A DNA stretch of 64,000 bases from NCBI RefSeq assembly GCF_902459565.1, contig NZ_CABPSN010000001.1, forward strand, positions 868,001 through 932,000, given 5' to 3'. This DNA comes from Pandoraea aquatica. GTDB taxonomy: Bacteria > Pseudomonadota > Gammaproteobacteria > Burkholderiales > Burkholderiaceae. Below, piece after piece: positions 37,199 to 45,883 of the stretch (positions within the stretch are counted from its first letter, which is position 1; the number at the start of each line of letters is the position of its first letter). The notes under the pieces are model-generated. The model was given only the letters and a program-made list of their open reading frames with translations, was not told where the DNA came from and did no database searches. Position numbers and translations under genes: made by a program.

Positions 37199-40063
37199 TT
37201 ACTGCACCACAGTCGCGCCCTTGAGGCTGCGACCGAAAGCCGTATCGAGCAGCGTCTTGAGCTGTTCGTAGTGCTTGGCGTAGTAGCCCACAGCAGGCGA
37301 GGCCGAAGCCGGACGGCCGGCGTAGGCCAGCTTCTGACCGGCGCTCATGGCTTCGAGCAGGTGGTGTTCGATGTAGAACCACGGACCCTGGTTTTGCGGC
37401 TCGTCCTGGGCCCACACCACTTCGGCGAGGTTTTCGTACTTCTTCAGCTCGTTCTCGAACGCCTTGTGCGGGAACGGGTAGAGCTGTTCCACACGGACGA
37501 TCGCGACGTCGTTCGACTTCTCTTCGCGACGGCGAGCAATCAGGTCGTAGTACAGGCGGCCCGAGCAGGCCACAACGCGCTTGACCTTGTTCGGGTCGAT
37601 CGTGGCGTCGGTTTCGCCGATGACGGTCTGGAAACCGCCCTTGACGAGTTCCGACAGGTCGCTCACGGCTTCCTTGTGACGCAGCAGCGACTTCGGCGTG
37701 AACACGATCAGCGGCTTGCGCTGCTGACGGATCATCTGACGACGCAGCACGTGGAAGATCTGTGCCGGCGTGGTCGGCTGAACCACTTCCATGTTCGTAT
37801 CGGCGCACAGTTGCAGGTAGCGCTCCATACGTGCCGACGAGTGCTCCGGACCCTGGCCTTCGTAGCCGTGCGGCAGCAGCATCGTCAGGCCCGAGACGCG
37901 GCCCCACTTCACTTCGCCGCTCGAGATGAACTGGTCGATCACGACCTGCGCACCGTTGGCGAAGTCGCCGAACTGGCCTTCCCACAGCACCATCGTGTTC
38001 GGCTCAGCGGTCGAGTAACCGTATTCGAAGCCGAGTACGGCTTCTTCGGACAGCACCGAGTCGATCACCGTGAAGGTGGCCTGACCGTCTGCCACGTGTT
38101 GCAGCGGAACGTACGTACCGTCGTTCCAGCGCTCGCGGTTCTGATCGTGCAGCACGGCGTGGCGGTGCGTGAACGTGCCACGGCCAGCGTCCTGACCGGT
38201 CAGACGGACAGCGAAGCCCGATGCGACCAGCGAGGCGTAGGCCAGGTGTTCGCCCATACCCCAGTCGAGCGGCTGCTCGCCCAGACCCATCTTGCGACGG
38301 TCGTTGATGACCTTCTCGACGAGCGGGTGGACCTTGAAGTTCGCCGGAATGGTCGTGATGCGCTCGGCCAGACGCTTGATCTCGGCGAGCGGCACGGCCG
38401 TATCGGCCTTGTCGATGTACTTCTTGTTCAGGAACGGCACCCAGTCAACCGCGTACTTGCTCTTGTAGTTCGAGAGCACCGGGTCGATGGTGTGGTGACC
38501 GTCGTCCATGGCCGAGCGGTAGGCCTTGACGAAACCGTCGCCTTCCTCGGCCGTGATCACGCCTTGCGTGACCAGCTTTTCGACGTACAGAGCGCGCGTG
38601 CCCGGGTGTTGGGCAATCTTCTTGTACATCAGCGGCTGCGTCACTGCCGGAGTGTCTTGCTCGTTGTGGCCCAGTTTGCGGAAGCAAACGATGTCCACGA
38701 CGGCATCCTTCGCGAATTCCTGACGGAACTCGAGGGCCAGTTGCATGGCCAGCACGACCGCTTCCGGATCGTCGCCGTTCACGTGCAGCACCGGCGCTTC
38801 GATCATCTTGACCACGTCCGAGCAGTACGTCGTCGAGCGCGCATCGCGCGGGTCCGACGTCGTGAAGCCGATCTGGTTGTTGATGACGATGTGTACCGTG
38901 CCGTGCGTGCCGTAACCACGCGTTTGCGCGAGGTTCAGCGTTTCCATGACAACGCCCTGACCTGCGAAGGCCGCGTCGCCGTGAACTTGCACCGGCAGCA
39001 CGCTGGCCGCGTCGGCTTCGCCGCGACGGTCCATACGGGCCTTGGCCGAGCCTTCGACCACCGGGTTCACGATTTCAAGGTGCGACGGGTTGAACGCCAG
39101 CGACAGGTGGACCGGACCGCCCGTCGTCGAAACGTCGCTCGAGAAGCCCTTGTGGTACTTCACGTCGCCTGCCGGCAGGTCGTCGACGTGCTTGCCTTCG
39201 AATTCGGCAAACAGATCCGACGGCATCTTGCCGAGGGTGTTGACCAGCACGTTCAGACGGCCACGGTGAGCCATGCCGATCACGATTTCCTGCACGCCCT
39301 TGGCGCCGGCGTGATGCACCAGCTCGTCCATCGCCACGATGAACGATTCGCCGCCTTCGAGCGAGAAGCGCTTCTGGCCGACGAACTTGGTATGCAGATA
39401 ACGCTCGAGGCCTTCAGCGGCCGTCAGGCGTTCGAGGATGTGCTTCTTCTTTTCAGCGGTGAAGTTGGGCGTGGCACGCACCTTCTCCAGACGCTCTTGC
39501 CACCAGCGCTTTTGCACCGGATCGCTGATGTACATGTACTCGGCGGCGATCGAGCCGCAGTACGTGTCGCGCAGCGCCTTGAGCAGATCGCGCAGGCTGG
39601 CTTGTTCGAAACCAAAGTACGTGTTCTCTGCCGAGTACACGCTGTCCATGTCGGCTTCGGTCAGGTCGTAGAACGCAGGTTCCAGTTCCGGAATCGCCGG
39701 ACGTTCCTGACGCTTGAGCGGGTCCAGATTGGCCCAGCGTGCGCCGAGGAAGCGGTAGGCGGCGACGAGCGACTGCACGTGAACCTGCTTGCGGGCAACG
39801 GCCAGGTCGGAGGCACCGGCGTGCGACACGAAGGCATTGGCCTTGGCGCGCTGGGCGAACGACTCCACGATCGGGGCGTGAGCCACGTCGTTGGCGTTGG
39901 AACCATCAACAGCGGGAACGTTTTGCAGCGCGTCGAAATACTGGCGCCAGTTGTCCGGTACGGAAGCCGGATTATCAAGATACGATTCGTACAGCTCTTC
40001 GACGTAGGGGGCATTGCCACCGAAGAGGTACGAGTTCGCTTGGAATTGTTCCATCAAACTCAT
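37199..40063 (-). CDS. odhA: 2-oxoglutarate dehydrogenase E1 component
   Basis: Thiamine-diphosphate enzyme that decarboxylates 2-oxoglutarate and loads succinyl on E2. 954 residues, normal for the family. The N-terminus contains FGGNAPYVEELYESYLDNPA, typical of SucA. ThDP and substrate motifs include GMAHRGRLNVLVNTLGK, GDAAFAGQGVVMETLNLAQ, and the transketolase-like C-terminal half with QFGDFANGAQVVIDQFISSG. First gene of the leftward operon; the promoter must lie in 40064-40550. Confidence 0.98.
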   Translation of the reverse strand: MSLMEQFQANSYLFGGNAPYVEELYESYLDNPASVPDNWRQYFDALQNVPAVDGSNANDVAHAPIVESFAQRAKANAFVSHAGASDLAVARKQVHVQSLVAAYRFLGARWANLDPLKRQERPAIPELEPAFYDLTEADMDSVYSAENTYFGFEQASLRDLLKALRDTYCGSIAAEYMYISDPVQKRWWQERLEKVRATPNFTAEKKKHILERLTAAEGLERYLHTKFVGQKRFSLEGGESFIVAMDELVHHAGAKGVQEIVIGMAHRGRLNVLVNTLGKMPSDLFAEFEGKHVDDLPAGDVKYHKGFSSDVSTTGGPVHLSLAFNPSHLEIVNPVVEGSAKARMDRRGEADAASVLPVQVHGDAAFAGQGVVMETLNLAQTRGYGTHGTVHIVINNQIGFTTSDPRDARSTTYCSDVVKMIEAPVLHVNGDDPEAVVLAMQLALEFRQEFAKDAVVDIVCFRKLGHNEQDTPAVTQPLMYKKIAQHPGTRALYVEKLVTQGVITAEEGDGFVKAYRSAMDDGHHTIDPVLSNYKSKYAVDWVPFLNKKYIDKADTAVPLAEIKRLAERITTIPANFKVHPLVEKVINDRRKMGLGEQPLDWGMGEHLAYASLVASGFAVRLTGQDAGRGTFTHRHAVLHDQNRERWNDGTYVPLQHVADGQATFTVIDSVLSEEAVLGFEYGYSTAEPNTMVLWEGQFGDFANGAQVVIDQFISSGEVKWGRVSGLTMLLPHGYEGQGPEHSSARMERYLQLCADTNMEVVQPTTPAQIFHVLRRQMIRQQRKPLIVFTPKSLLRHKEAVSDLSELVKGGFQTVIGETDATIDPNKVKRVVACSGRLYYDLIARRREEKSNDVAIVRVEQLYPFPHKAFENELKKYENLAEVVWAQDEPQNQGPWFYIEHHLLEAMSAGQKLAYAGRPASASPAVGYYAKHYEQLKTLLDTAFGRSLKGATVVQ

Positions 40064-40550
40064 TTTGCGCTCACCTTTTCACGAGTGTCTCGAGAAATAG
40101 CGGGTTACTAGAAACCTTCCGCGACACGGCCTGACCGATTAGCGGATTGCGAGAATCAAGTGGTGCTTGGAAGGACCTGATCAATCACGGCGAGGAGCAT
40201 AGCACGTTTTCCCAGCACTCACCGCCCCGGAAAGCCGTCTCACGGGGACTTGCGGGGTGCCCGTCGCATGGGTCCCTGCCCCTGTCGTTCTTCCTTGTCC
40301 GCGCTGTCGAACACGCGTTCGCATCGTCACGATCCTGCGCGCATCCGACCCTGATTTCGCAGCACCTCCCCCCGAATTGACCGCGAACATGCCGTCATCA
40401 CGCGTACTTCGATTACTCACCCTATGTCGGATATTTCCCCGTCCCTATATGACGATATGGAAATTGGATATATAAAAATTAATTTTTATTATTTTAATTT
40501 CTAAGGCGCAAAACATATGGTGGTGAGTATCCTCTGGAGTCAGCACCGAC
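40064..40550. promoter_or_regulatory. Divergent control region between odhA and cysJ
   Basis: No credible gene. The cysJ-proximal part (40440-40505) is strikingly AT-rich and includes the palindrome AAAAATTAATTTTT (40475-40488) beside TATATAAAAA. This is a plausible place for CysB binding and the cysJ promoter, but the site assignment is inference. The odhA side shows no clear boxes. Confidence 0.5.
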
Positions 40551-42419
40551 ATGCAAGAGACCTCACCGCTTACCGTTGCGCAAGTCCAGTTGCTCAGCCA
40601 ACTGGTCGATGGCCTTTCCGCCGAGCAGATGGCCTGGGTACGTGGATTTCTCGCCGGGATCAATCAGTCTGTGCGTCAGACGGGGCATCCGGCGACGGTT
40701 GCATCGACAGCGAATGCCAGCGCACCGCAACTCATGATTCTCTATGGCTCCCAGACAGGCCACGCGCAGGAAGTCGCCGAACGCGCGAAGGCACGTGCGG
40801 TGGCCGCCGGGTTCAAGGTCGATCTGTTTGCGATGGGGGATTACAAGGCGTCGCGGCTGAAGCACGACAAGTTGCTCCTCGTCGCGGTGTCGACGCAGGG
40901 CGAAGGCGAACCGCCGGACGACGCCCGCGACTTCTACGATTTCCTGCACAGCGACAAAGCCCCTCAGCTCGACGGCACGCGCTTTGCCGTGCTGGGGCTG
41001 GGCGACTCCAGCTACGAGAAGTTCTGCCAGGCCGGCAAGGACTTCGATACCCGGCTGGCTGCGTTGGGCGCCGAGCGTCTGTTGGCCCGTGTGGACAGCG
41101 ATGTCGACTACGACACGCAGGCCGAGCGTTGGATCGACGAGGCCATCGAAGCGCTCAAACCACTTGAGCAGGCATCAACTCAGGTCGCCGGATCAACGGC
41201 AGAGGCATCGGCCGCAGGTAACGCCGTTAGTCTATTGGACAGCTTCACGCTCGCCGCGCTGGCGGGCGGCATCGGCACGGCGGCAAAGGCCGAGCCGCAA
41301 TACAGCCGAAAGCACCCGTTCGACGCCCCCGTCCTGGAGAACATCACCCTGTCGGGGCGTGGCTCCTCCAAAGAAGTCCATCACCTCGAGCTCTCGCTGG
41401 AAGGCTCGGGGCTGACGTACGAACCCGGCGACGCGCTGGGCGTCGTGGTGAAAAACGACGCCCGATTGGTCGACGAACTGATCGACACCCTCGCGCTCGA
41501 CCCGCAGGCCACAACCACCACGCACGACAGCACCCTCAGTCTGCGCGACGCGTTCCTGAGCGCCTACGACATCACCACGCTCTCGCGCGCGTTCCTCGAA
41601 AAGTACGCCGCCCTCGCCGAGTCGACCGAACTCAGGTCACTGCTCTCGGCGGGCAACGAGACGGCGTTACGCGACTATCTCGTTGGGCGCGACGTGCTCG
41701 ACGTCGTTCGGCAGTTCCCTGCGCGCAAGCTCAAGGCCGCCGAATTCGTCGGCACACTACGGACACTTCAGCCGCGGCTGTACTCGATCGCGTCGAGTCT
41801 GGCCGCCAACCCTGAGGCGGTCCACATCACCGTCGGCGCGGTGCGCTACGACAGTCACGGACGCACGCGTCGCGGGGTGGCGTCGACCTATCTCGCAGAC
41901 ATTGCCCGTGCGGGTGCGTCGGTGCCCGTCTACATCGAAGCCAATCGCAACTTCAAGCTACCGCAGGACGCGCACGCGCCGGTCATCATGATCGGGCCGG
42001 GCACCGGAATTGCGCCGTTCCGGGCGTTTGTGGAAGAGCGTCAGGCGCTCGATGCGCCGGGGAAGAACTGGCTCTTCTTCGGCGACCGCAATTTCCGCAC
42101 GGACTTCCTCTATCAGCGCGAGTGGCAGCGTTATGTGAAAGACGGCGCGCTCACGAAGATCGATCTCGCCTTCTCGCGCGACACCGAAGACAAGGTGTAC
42201 GTGCAGCACCGCCTGCGCGAGCAAGGCAAAGCGGTGTACGAATGGCTCCAGGAAGGCGCTTTCCTGTACGTCTGCGGCGACGCGGCGCACATGGCGCGCG
42301 ACGTCCACACGGCACTCATCGACGTCATCGAGGAACAAGGCGGCGTGTCGCAAGAGGTCGCCACCGAATACGTGAAGACGTTGCAGCGCGAGAAACGCTA
42401 TCAGCGCGACGTCTACTGA
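40551..42419 (+). CDS. cysJ: Sulfite reductase (NADPH) flavoprotein subunit
   Basis: Supplies electrons from NADPH through FAD and FMN to CysI. 622 residues: an N-terminal flavodoxin domain (LMILYGSQTGHAQEVAERAK, about 62-81), a connecting FAD domain (RLYSIASS, GVASTYLADI), and an NADPH-binding domain (IMIGPGTGIAPFRAFVEERQ, WLFFGDRN, LYVCGDAAHMARDV) ending in KRYQRDVY, the conserved FNR-type C-terminus. It is followed after 19 bases by cysI, so the two form an E. coli-like reductase. Expected in the cytoplasm for assimilatory sulfate reduction. Confidence 0.95.
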   Translation: MQETSPLTVAQVQLLSQLVDGLSAEQMAWVRGFLAGINQSVRQTGHPATVASTANASAPQLMILYGSQTGHAQEVAERAKARAVAAGFKVDLFAMGDYKASRLKHDKLLLVAVSTQGEGEPPDDARDFYDFLHSDKAPQLDGTRFAVLGLGDSSYEKFCQAGKDFDTRLAALGAERLLARVDSDVDYDTQAERWIDEAIEALKPLEQASTQVAGSTAEASAAGNAVSLLDSFTLAALAGGIGTAAKAEPQYSRKHPFDAPVLENITLSGRGSSKEVHHLELSLEGSGLTYEPGDALGVVVKNDARLVDELIDTLALDPQATTTTHDSTLSLRDAFLSAYDITTLSRAFLEKYAALAESTELRSLLSAGNETALRDYLVGRDVLDVVRQFPARKLKAAEFVGTLRTLQPRLYSIASSLAANPEAVHITVGAVRYDSHGRTRRGVASTYLADIARAGASVPVYIEANRNFKLPQDAHAPVIMIGPGTGIAPFRAFVEERQALDAPGKNWLFFGDRNFRTDFLYQREWQRYVKDGALTKIDLAFSRDTEDKVYVQHRLREQGKAVYEWLQEGAFLYVCGDAAHMARDVHTALIDVIEEQGGVSQEVATEYVKTLQREKRYQRDVY

Positions 42420-42438
42420 CGCAGGACAGGCCCCTCAC

Positions 42439-44169
42439 ATGACACAAGCCAACCCAGCCGGGGCAGCCCGGTCTGAAGTCGAGAAGATCAAGGACGTCAG
42501 TCAGTATCTGCGCGGCACGATTGCCGAGGGGCTGGCCGATCCGCTCACGGGCGCCATCTTCGAGAAAGACGCCCAGTTGTTGAAATTCCACGGCTCCTAC
42601 ATGCAGGACGACCGCGACCTGCGCACGGAACGGCAAAAGCAGAAACTGGAGCCTGCGTATCAGTTCATGATCCGTCTGCGCATGCCGGGCGGCGTGTGCA
42701 CACCCGCGCAGTGGCTCAAACTCGACGATCTCGCGCAGAGGTACGGCGGCAACACGATCCGGCTCACCACGCGCCAGACGGTGCAGTATCACAACGTCCT
42801 CAAACATCAGTTGCGCCCGCTCATTCGAGGCATCGACGAAGTGGCGATGACGAGCATCGCGGCATGCGGCGACGTCAACCGCAACACGTTGGTGTCGAAT
42901 AACCCGCACCTCTCGCCCGCGCACGCCGAAGCGCTGGACTGGTGCCTGAAGATCGACCAGCATCTGCTGCCGCAAACGACCGCCTATCGCGAAATCTGGC
43001 TGGGCGACAAGCGCCTTGGCGCTGGCAAGGAGGATCACGAACCGATTTACGGCAAGCACTATCTGCCGCGCAAGTTCAAGATCGCCATTGCGATTCCGCC
43101 GAATAACGATGTCGACCTGTACGCCAACGATCTCGGCTTCATCGCTATCGTGGGCGACGATGGCAAGCTCGAAGGCTTCAACGTTGCGGTCGGCGGCGGC
43201 ATGGGCATGACGCATGGCGACGCGGCCACGTATCCGCGCACGGGCACGGTGATCGGCTACATCCCCGCCGAGCGCATCGTCGAGGTCGCCGAGAAGGTGC
43301 TGCTCGTGCAGCGCGACTTCGGCGACCGGACAAATCGCAAGCACGCGCGTCTCAAATACACCATCGACGACCGTGGCGTGGAGTGGTTCAGAGAAGAACT
43401 CCATCGGTATCTCGGCTGGCGTCTGGACAACGCGCGACCGTTCCACTTTACGACCAACGGCGATCAGTACGGCTGGCTCAAAGGCGCGGACGATTTGTGG
43501 CACCTCACGCTTTTCGTCCAGAACGGCCGCGTGAAGGATTGGGACGACTATCGGCTGATGACGGGGTTGCGCGAGATTGCGAAAGTGCATGACGGCGACA
43601 TCCGCATCACGGGCAATCAGAATCTGATCGTGGGGCGAGTGAGCGAAGCCAGGAAACCGCAGATCGAAGCGTTGGTCCGGGAGTACGGTCTGCTCGACGG
43701 CAAACACCAGAGCGCATTGCGAATCAATTCGATGGCCTGCGTCGGCTTTCCGACGTGTGGTCTGGCGCTGGCCGAGAGCGAGCGCGCCCTGCCCGGTCTG
43801 GTGACGCGCCTGGAGAAGGTACTAGACGACGCCGGGCTTTCGGGTGAACCGATCACGATTCGCATGACGGGCTGCCCGAACGGATGCGCACGGCCGTACA
43901 TCGCGGAGATCGGTCTGGTCGGCAAATCGGCGGGCAAGTACAACCTGTATCTCGGCGCGGGCTTTCACGGCCAGCGTCTGAACAAGTTGTACAAAGAGTC
44001 GGTAAGCGAAGACCAGGTCGTTGCCGAATTGACGCCGCTTTTCCAGCGATATGCGCAAGACCGCGCGCCCAGCGAGCCCTTCGGCGACTTCCTCGTGCGC
44101 CACGGCGTCGTCCCGGCAGTCGTGGAGGCCCGGGAAGATTTCCACGGTCAGGCGCGCAGCGAATCGTGA
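42439..44169 (+). CDS. cysI: Sulfite reductase hemoprotein subunit
   Basis: Six-electron reduction of sulfite to sulfide with siroheme and a 4Fe-4S cluster. 576 residues. The cluster cysteines are visible as Cys434 and Cys440 (CVGFPTC) and Cys479 and Cys483 (CPNGC). The siroheme-binding region has TTRQTVQYHNVLKHQLRPLI and the usual SIAACGDVNRN. The ribosome binding site is AGGACAGG. The stop codon at 44167-44169 touches the first operator-like palindrome of the following two-gene module. Confidence 0.96.
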   Translation: MTQANPAGAARSEVEKIKDVSQYLRGTIAEGLADPLTGAIFEKDAQLLKFHGSYMQDDRDLRTERQKQKLEPAYQFMIRLRMPGGVCTPAQWLKLDDLAQRYGGNTIRLTTRQTVQYHNVLKHQLRPLIRGIDEVAMTSIAACGDVNRNTLVSNNPHLSPAHAEALDWCLKIDQHLLPQTTAYREIWLGDKRLGAGKEDHEPIYGKHYLPRKFKIAIAIPPNNDVDLYANDLGFIAIVGDDGKLEGFNVAVGGGMGMTHGDAATYPRTGTVIGYIPAERIVEVAEKVLLVQRDFGDRTNRKHARLKYTIDDRGVEWFREELHRYLGWRLDNARPFHFTTNGDQYGWLKGADDLWHLTLFVQNGRVKDWDDYRLMTGLREIAKVHDGDIRITGNQNLIVGRVSEARKPQIEALVREYGLLDGKHQSALRINSMACVGFPTCGLALAESERALPGLVTRLEKVLDDAGLSGEPITIRMTGCPNGCARPYIAEIGLVGKSAGKYNLYLGAGFHGQRLNKLYKESVSEDQVVAELTPLFQRYAQDRAPSEPFGDFLVRHGVVPAVVEAREDFHGQARSES

Positions 44170-44255
44170 ATCCTTAAATTAGGGATGACAGTCCCTATAT
44201 TGAGGATTTTCATCAAATCCTTATAATAGGGACAACAATCCCTACTTTGAGGATT
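44169..44255 (+). promoter_or_regulatory. Promoter with two 40-bp imperfect palindromes (operators)
   Basis: Copies at 44169-44208 and 44216-44255 share about 33 of 40 positions. Each starts AATCCTTA, has an inner TAGGGA and TCCCTA facing each other, and ends TTGAGGATT, so each is itself an inverted repeat. A perfect -10 box TATAAT (44222-44227) lies in the second copy with TTGAGG (44200-44205) sixteen bases upstream as -35. The second copy also contains the ribosome binding site of the 44260 gene. The layout predicts tight autoregulation. Confidence 0.8.
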
Positions 44256-44259
44256 ACTC

Positions 44260-44817
44260 ATGAGCCTCGCCGACTTTCTGTTTACCCCCGGTCTACAACG
44301 CGTACTTGGCGCAACACTCCTGCACCCCGAGCGAAGCTTCACGCTTCAGGATCTACTTCGTCTAGCGGACAGCGGTCGGGGTAGCGCACAGAAACAGGTC
44401 GACCGTCTAGTTAGCGCTGGCGTACTCAGGGAAGACGAGCGACGTGGCCGTCAGCGGAGCATCCGCGCCAACACCGAATTCGCGCTTTACCCCGAGCTTG
44501 TGGGCATCGCGCGCAAGTCCTTTGGTATTGTGGAACCTCTGAAAAACGCCTTGTCTCCGTATGCCGATCGAATCATGGCGGCGTTCGTTTTCGGATCGGT
44601 CGCAAAAGGGACAGATAACAGTCGTAGCGACGTTGATTTGATTGTGATTGGGGACGTTCAGCTACTCGAACTCTCTGAGGCCATACATGAAGCAGAACAG
44701 CGCTTGATGCGCCCCATCCACTTCTCACTTTATGAATCTTCCGAGTGGGATGACCTGATAGAGTCCGACCCCGTCATGGCCCAAATTGCCGAGAGCCCCA
44801 CGCTCAGGATTCTGTAA
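44260..44817 (+). CDS. Winged-helix nucleotidyltransferase (MNT), putative antitoxin
   Basis: 185 residues. The N-terminal winged helix (about 10-72; LQDLLRLADSGRGSAQKQVD, VSAGVLREDERRGRQRSIRA) should bind DNA. The C-terminal half is a minimal nucleotidyltransferase with the complete motif FGSVAKGTDNSRSDVDLIVI: Gly112-Ser113 and the metal-binding Asp124 and Asp126. MNT proteins of MNT-HEPN pairs act as antitoxins by AMPylating the HEPN toxin; that role is inferred here. The gene overlaps the next by one base (TAATG), and the two 40-bp palindromes stand before it, consistent with repression by its own wHTH. Confidence 0.8.
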   Translation: MSLADFLFTPGLQRVLGATLLHPERSFTLQDLLRLADSGRGSAQKQVDRLVSAGVLREDERRGRQRSIRANTEFALYPELVGIARKSFGIVEPLKNALSPYADRIMAAFVFGSVAKGTDNSRSDVDLIVIGDVQLLELSEAIHEAEQRLMRPIHFSLYESSEWDDLIESDPVMAQIAESPTLRIL

Positions 44818-45254
44818 TGCCACGCCCAGTCGAGTACGACAACCTCATCGAAAGACGCGCCTTCGAAGCCGTCACGCCCACCCTCGGCGCAGTCGCCAGA
44901 TACCTGAGCAACGCGGCCGACTACAAAATCACCGCCGACGAGTTACGCGGTTCGCGTCCGATGCAGTTGTTTACTTTGGCTTACGAAGGATATTTCCGGG
45001 TCGTCCAAGCGGTGCTCGAGTTCTATCGGGTTCGCACAAAGGAAGCAGGCCGCAATTTAGCGATCCAGCGCGTTTCGACATCGCTCGGCGTGACCTCGCA
45101 GGAATTTTCCTTCATCACGAAGGCGCACGAGCGCCGTAACGGGACGTCGTACGAATCCCCTTTCCCGCCGGTTTCAAAGAATGAAGCGGCGACGATGCTT
45201 GCGGTGCTAACCAAATACCTACCAGTCGCACACAATCTGACGGGAACACCGTAA
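44817..45254 (+). CDS. HEPN-like small protein, putative toxin
   Basis: 145 residues, mostly helical: FEAVTPTLGAVARYLSNAAD, QLFTLAYEGYFRVVQAVLEF, then SFITKAHERRNGTSYESPFP and an alanine-rich final helix. The RN-x3-Y pattern (Arg107, Asn108, Tyr112) followed by PVSKNEA resembles HEPN proteins, where the Arg belongs to the RNase site. The classical Arg-x4-6-His is not present, so activity is uncertain. Its coupling to the nucleotidyltransferase gene and the shared operator region support a toxin-antitoxin pair. Confidence 0.65.
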   Translation: MPRPVEYDNLIERRAFEAVTPTLGAVARYLSNAADYKITADELRGSRPMQLFTLAYEGYFRVVQAVLEFYRVRTKEAGRNLAIQRVSTSLGVTSQEFSFITKAHERRNGTSYESPFPPVSKNEAATMLAVLTKYLPVAHNLTGTP

Positions 45255-45282
45255 CGCCCGGCGCTAACCACAGCAGCGCGCC

Positions 45283-45322
45283 AACAAAAAAGCCCCGGCA
45301 CTTTCGCGCCAGGGCTTTTGTT
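45283..45322. terminator. Terminator between MNT-HEPN module and lipoprotein gene
   Basis: AAAAGCCCCGGC pairs, with one mismatch, with GCCAGGGCTTTT, flanked by A and T tracts. It serves the rightward module and probably also the convergent lipoprotein gene. Confidence 0.82.
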
Positions 45323-45341
45323 CTTGCCGATTCGACTGCTG

Positions 45342-45749
45342 TCAGTCGTTGCTGCCTGCGTACGGCACCATGCAACGCTTGACGGTGTTCTCGAAATCGC
45401 GCGGCAGGTTGCTGCCCGGGGTTTCGAAGTACTCAATGCGCGCACCGAAACCACCTTGCAGAATGTCGACGTACGGGTTGTAGATCGCGTTGTTGTCCTT
45501 GTCGTGACCGCGATACACGCGCACGCGATCCGCTCCCTGACGAGCATACGAAGTCGAATCGACGTTCTGGGACAGCTCGCTCCAGCCGTGATAGATGCAG
45601 TTGAGCACCATGAAACGATCGGCACTGGTTCCTTGGTCGATCAGTCGACCCGTCGCCGGATCGGGCCGGCTCATCTGGTTGATCGGGCCACAGCCTGCCA
45701 TCAGGCCCGCCAGCACGGCCATCGTCCCCATCAGCGCCACTCGCTTCAT
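45342..45749 (-). CDS. Small lipoprotein of unknown function
   Basis: 135 residues with a signal peptide and lipobox LMAGC (Cys20); Gly at +2 suggests outer-membrane sorting. The mature part contains PDPATGRLIDQGTSADRFMV, YHGWSELSQNVDSTSYARQG and VRVYRGHDKDNNAIYNPYVD, with two further cysteines (in LNCIYHG and VKRCMVP). No named family recognised. It converges on the preceding terminator. Confidence 0.75.
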   Translation of the reverse strand: MKRVALMGTMAVLAGLMAGCGPINQMSRPDPATGRLIDQGTSADRFMVLNCIYHGWSELSQNVDSTSYARQGADRVRVYRGHDKDNNAIYNPYVDILQGGFGARIEYFETPGSNLPRDFENTVKRCMVPYAGSND

Positions 45750-45883
45750 ACTTCGACACCCTCAACTGAGCAAAAGATGGGCAATGTTACCCGGTTCGGC
45801 GCATCACCGCCACGAACACACCCATCACACGCCCATCGCACGCCCGTCATGCACAGTCTCGGCAGTCGTCCGTCAGACCGCGA

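Noticed and set aside
37271-40111. Open frame of more than 900 codons on the plus strand
   Set aside because: It lies opposite odhA, whose motifs are unmistakable; the translation is His/Arg/Val-rich in the manner of antisense frames in high-GC DNA.
40147-40380. Possible small gene between odhA and cysJ
   Set aside because: Composition is not gene-like, there is no ribosome binding site, and the frame overlaps the expected odhA promoter.
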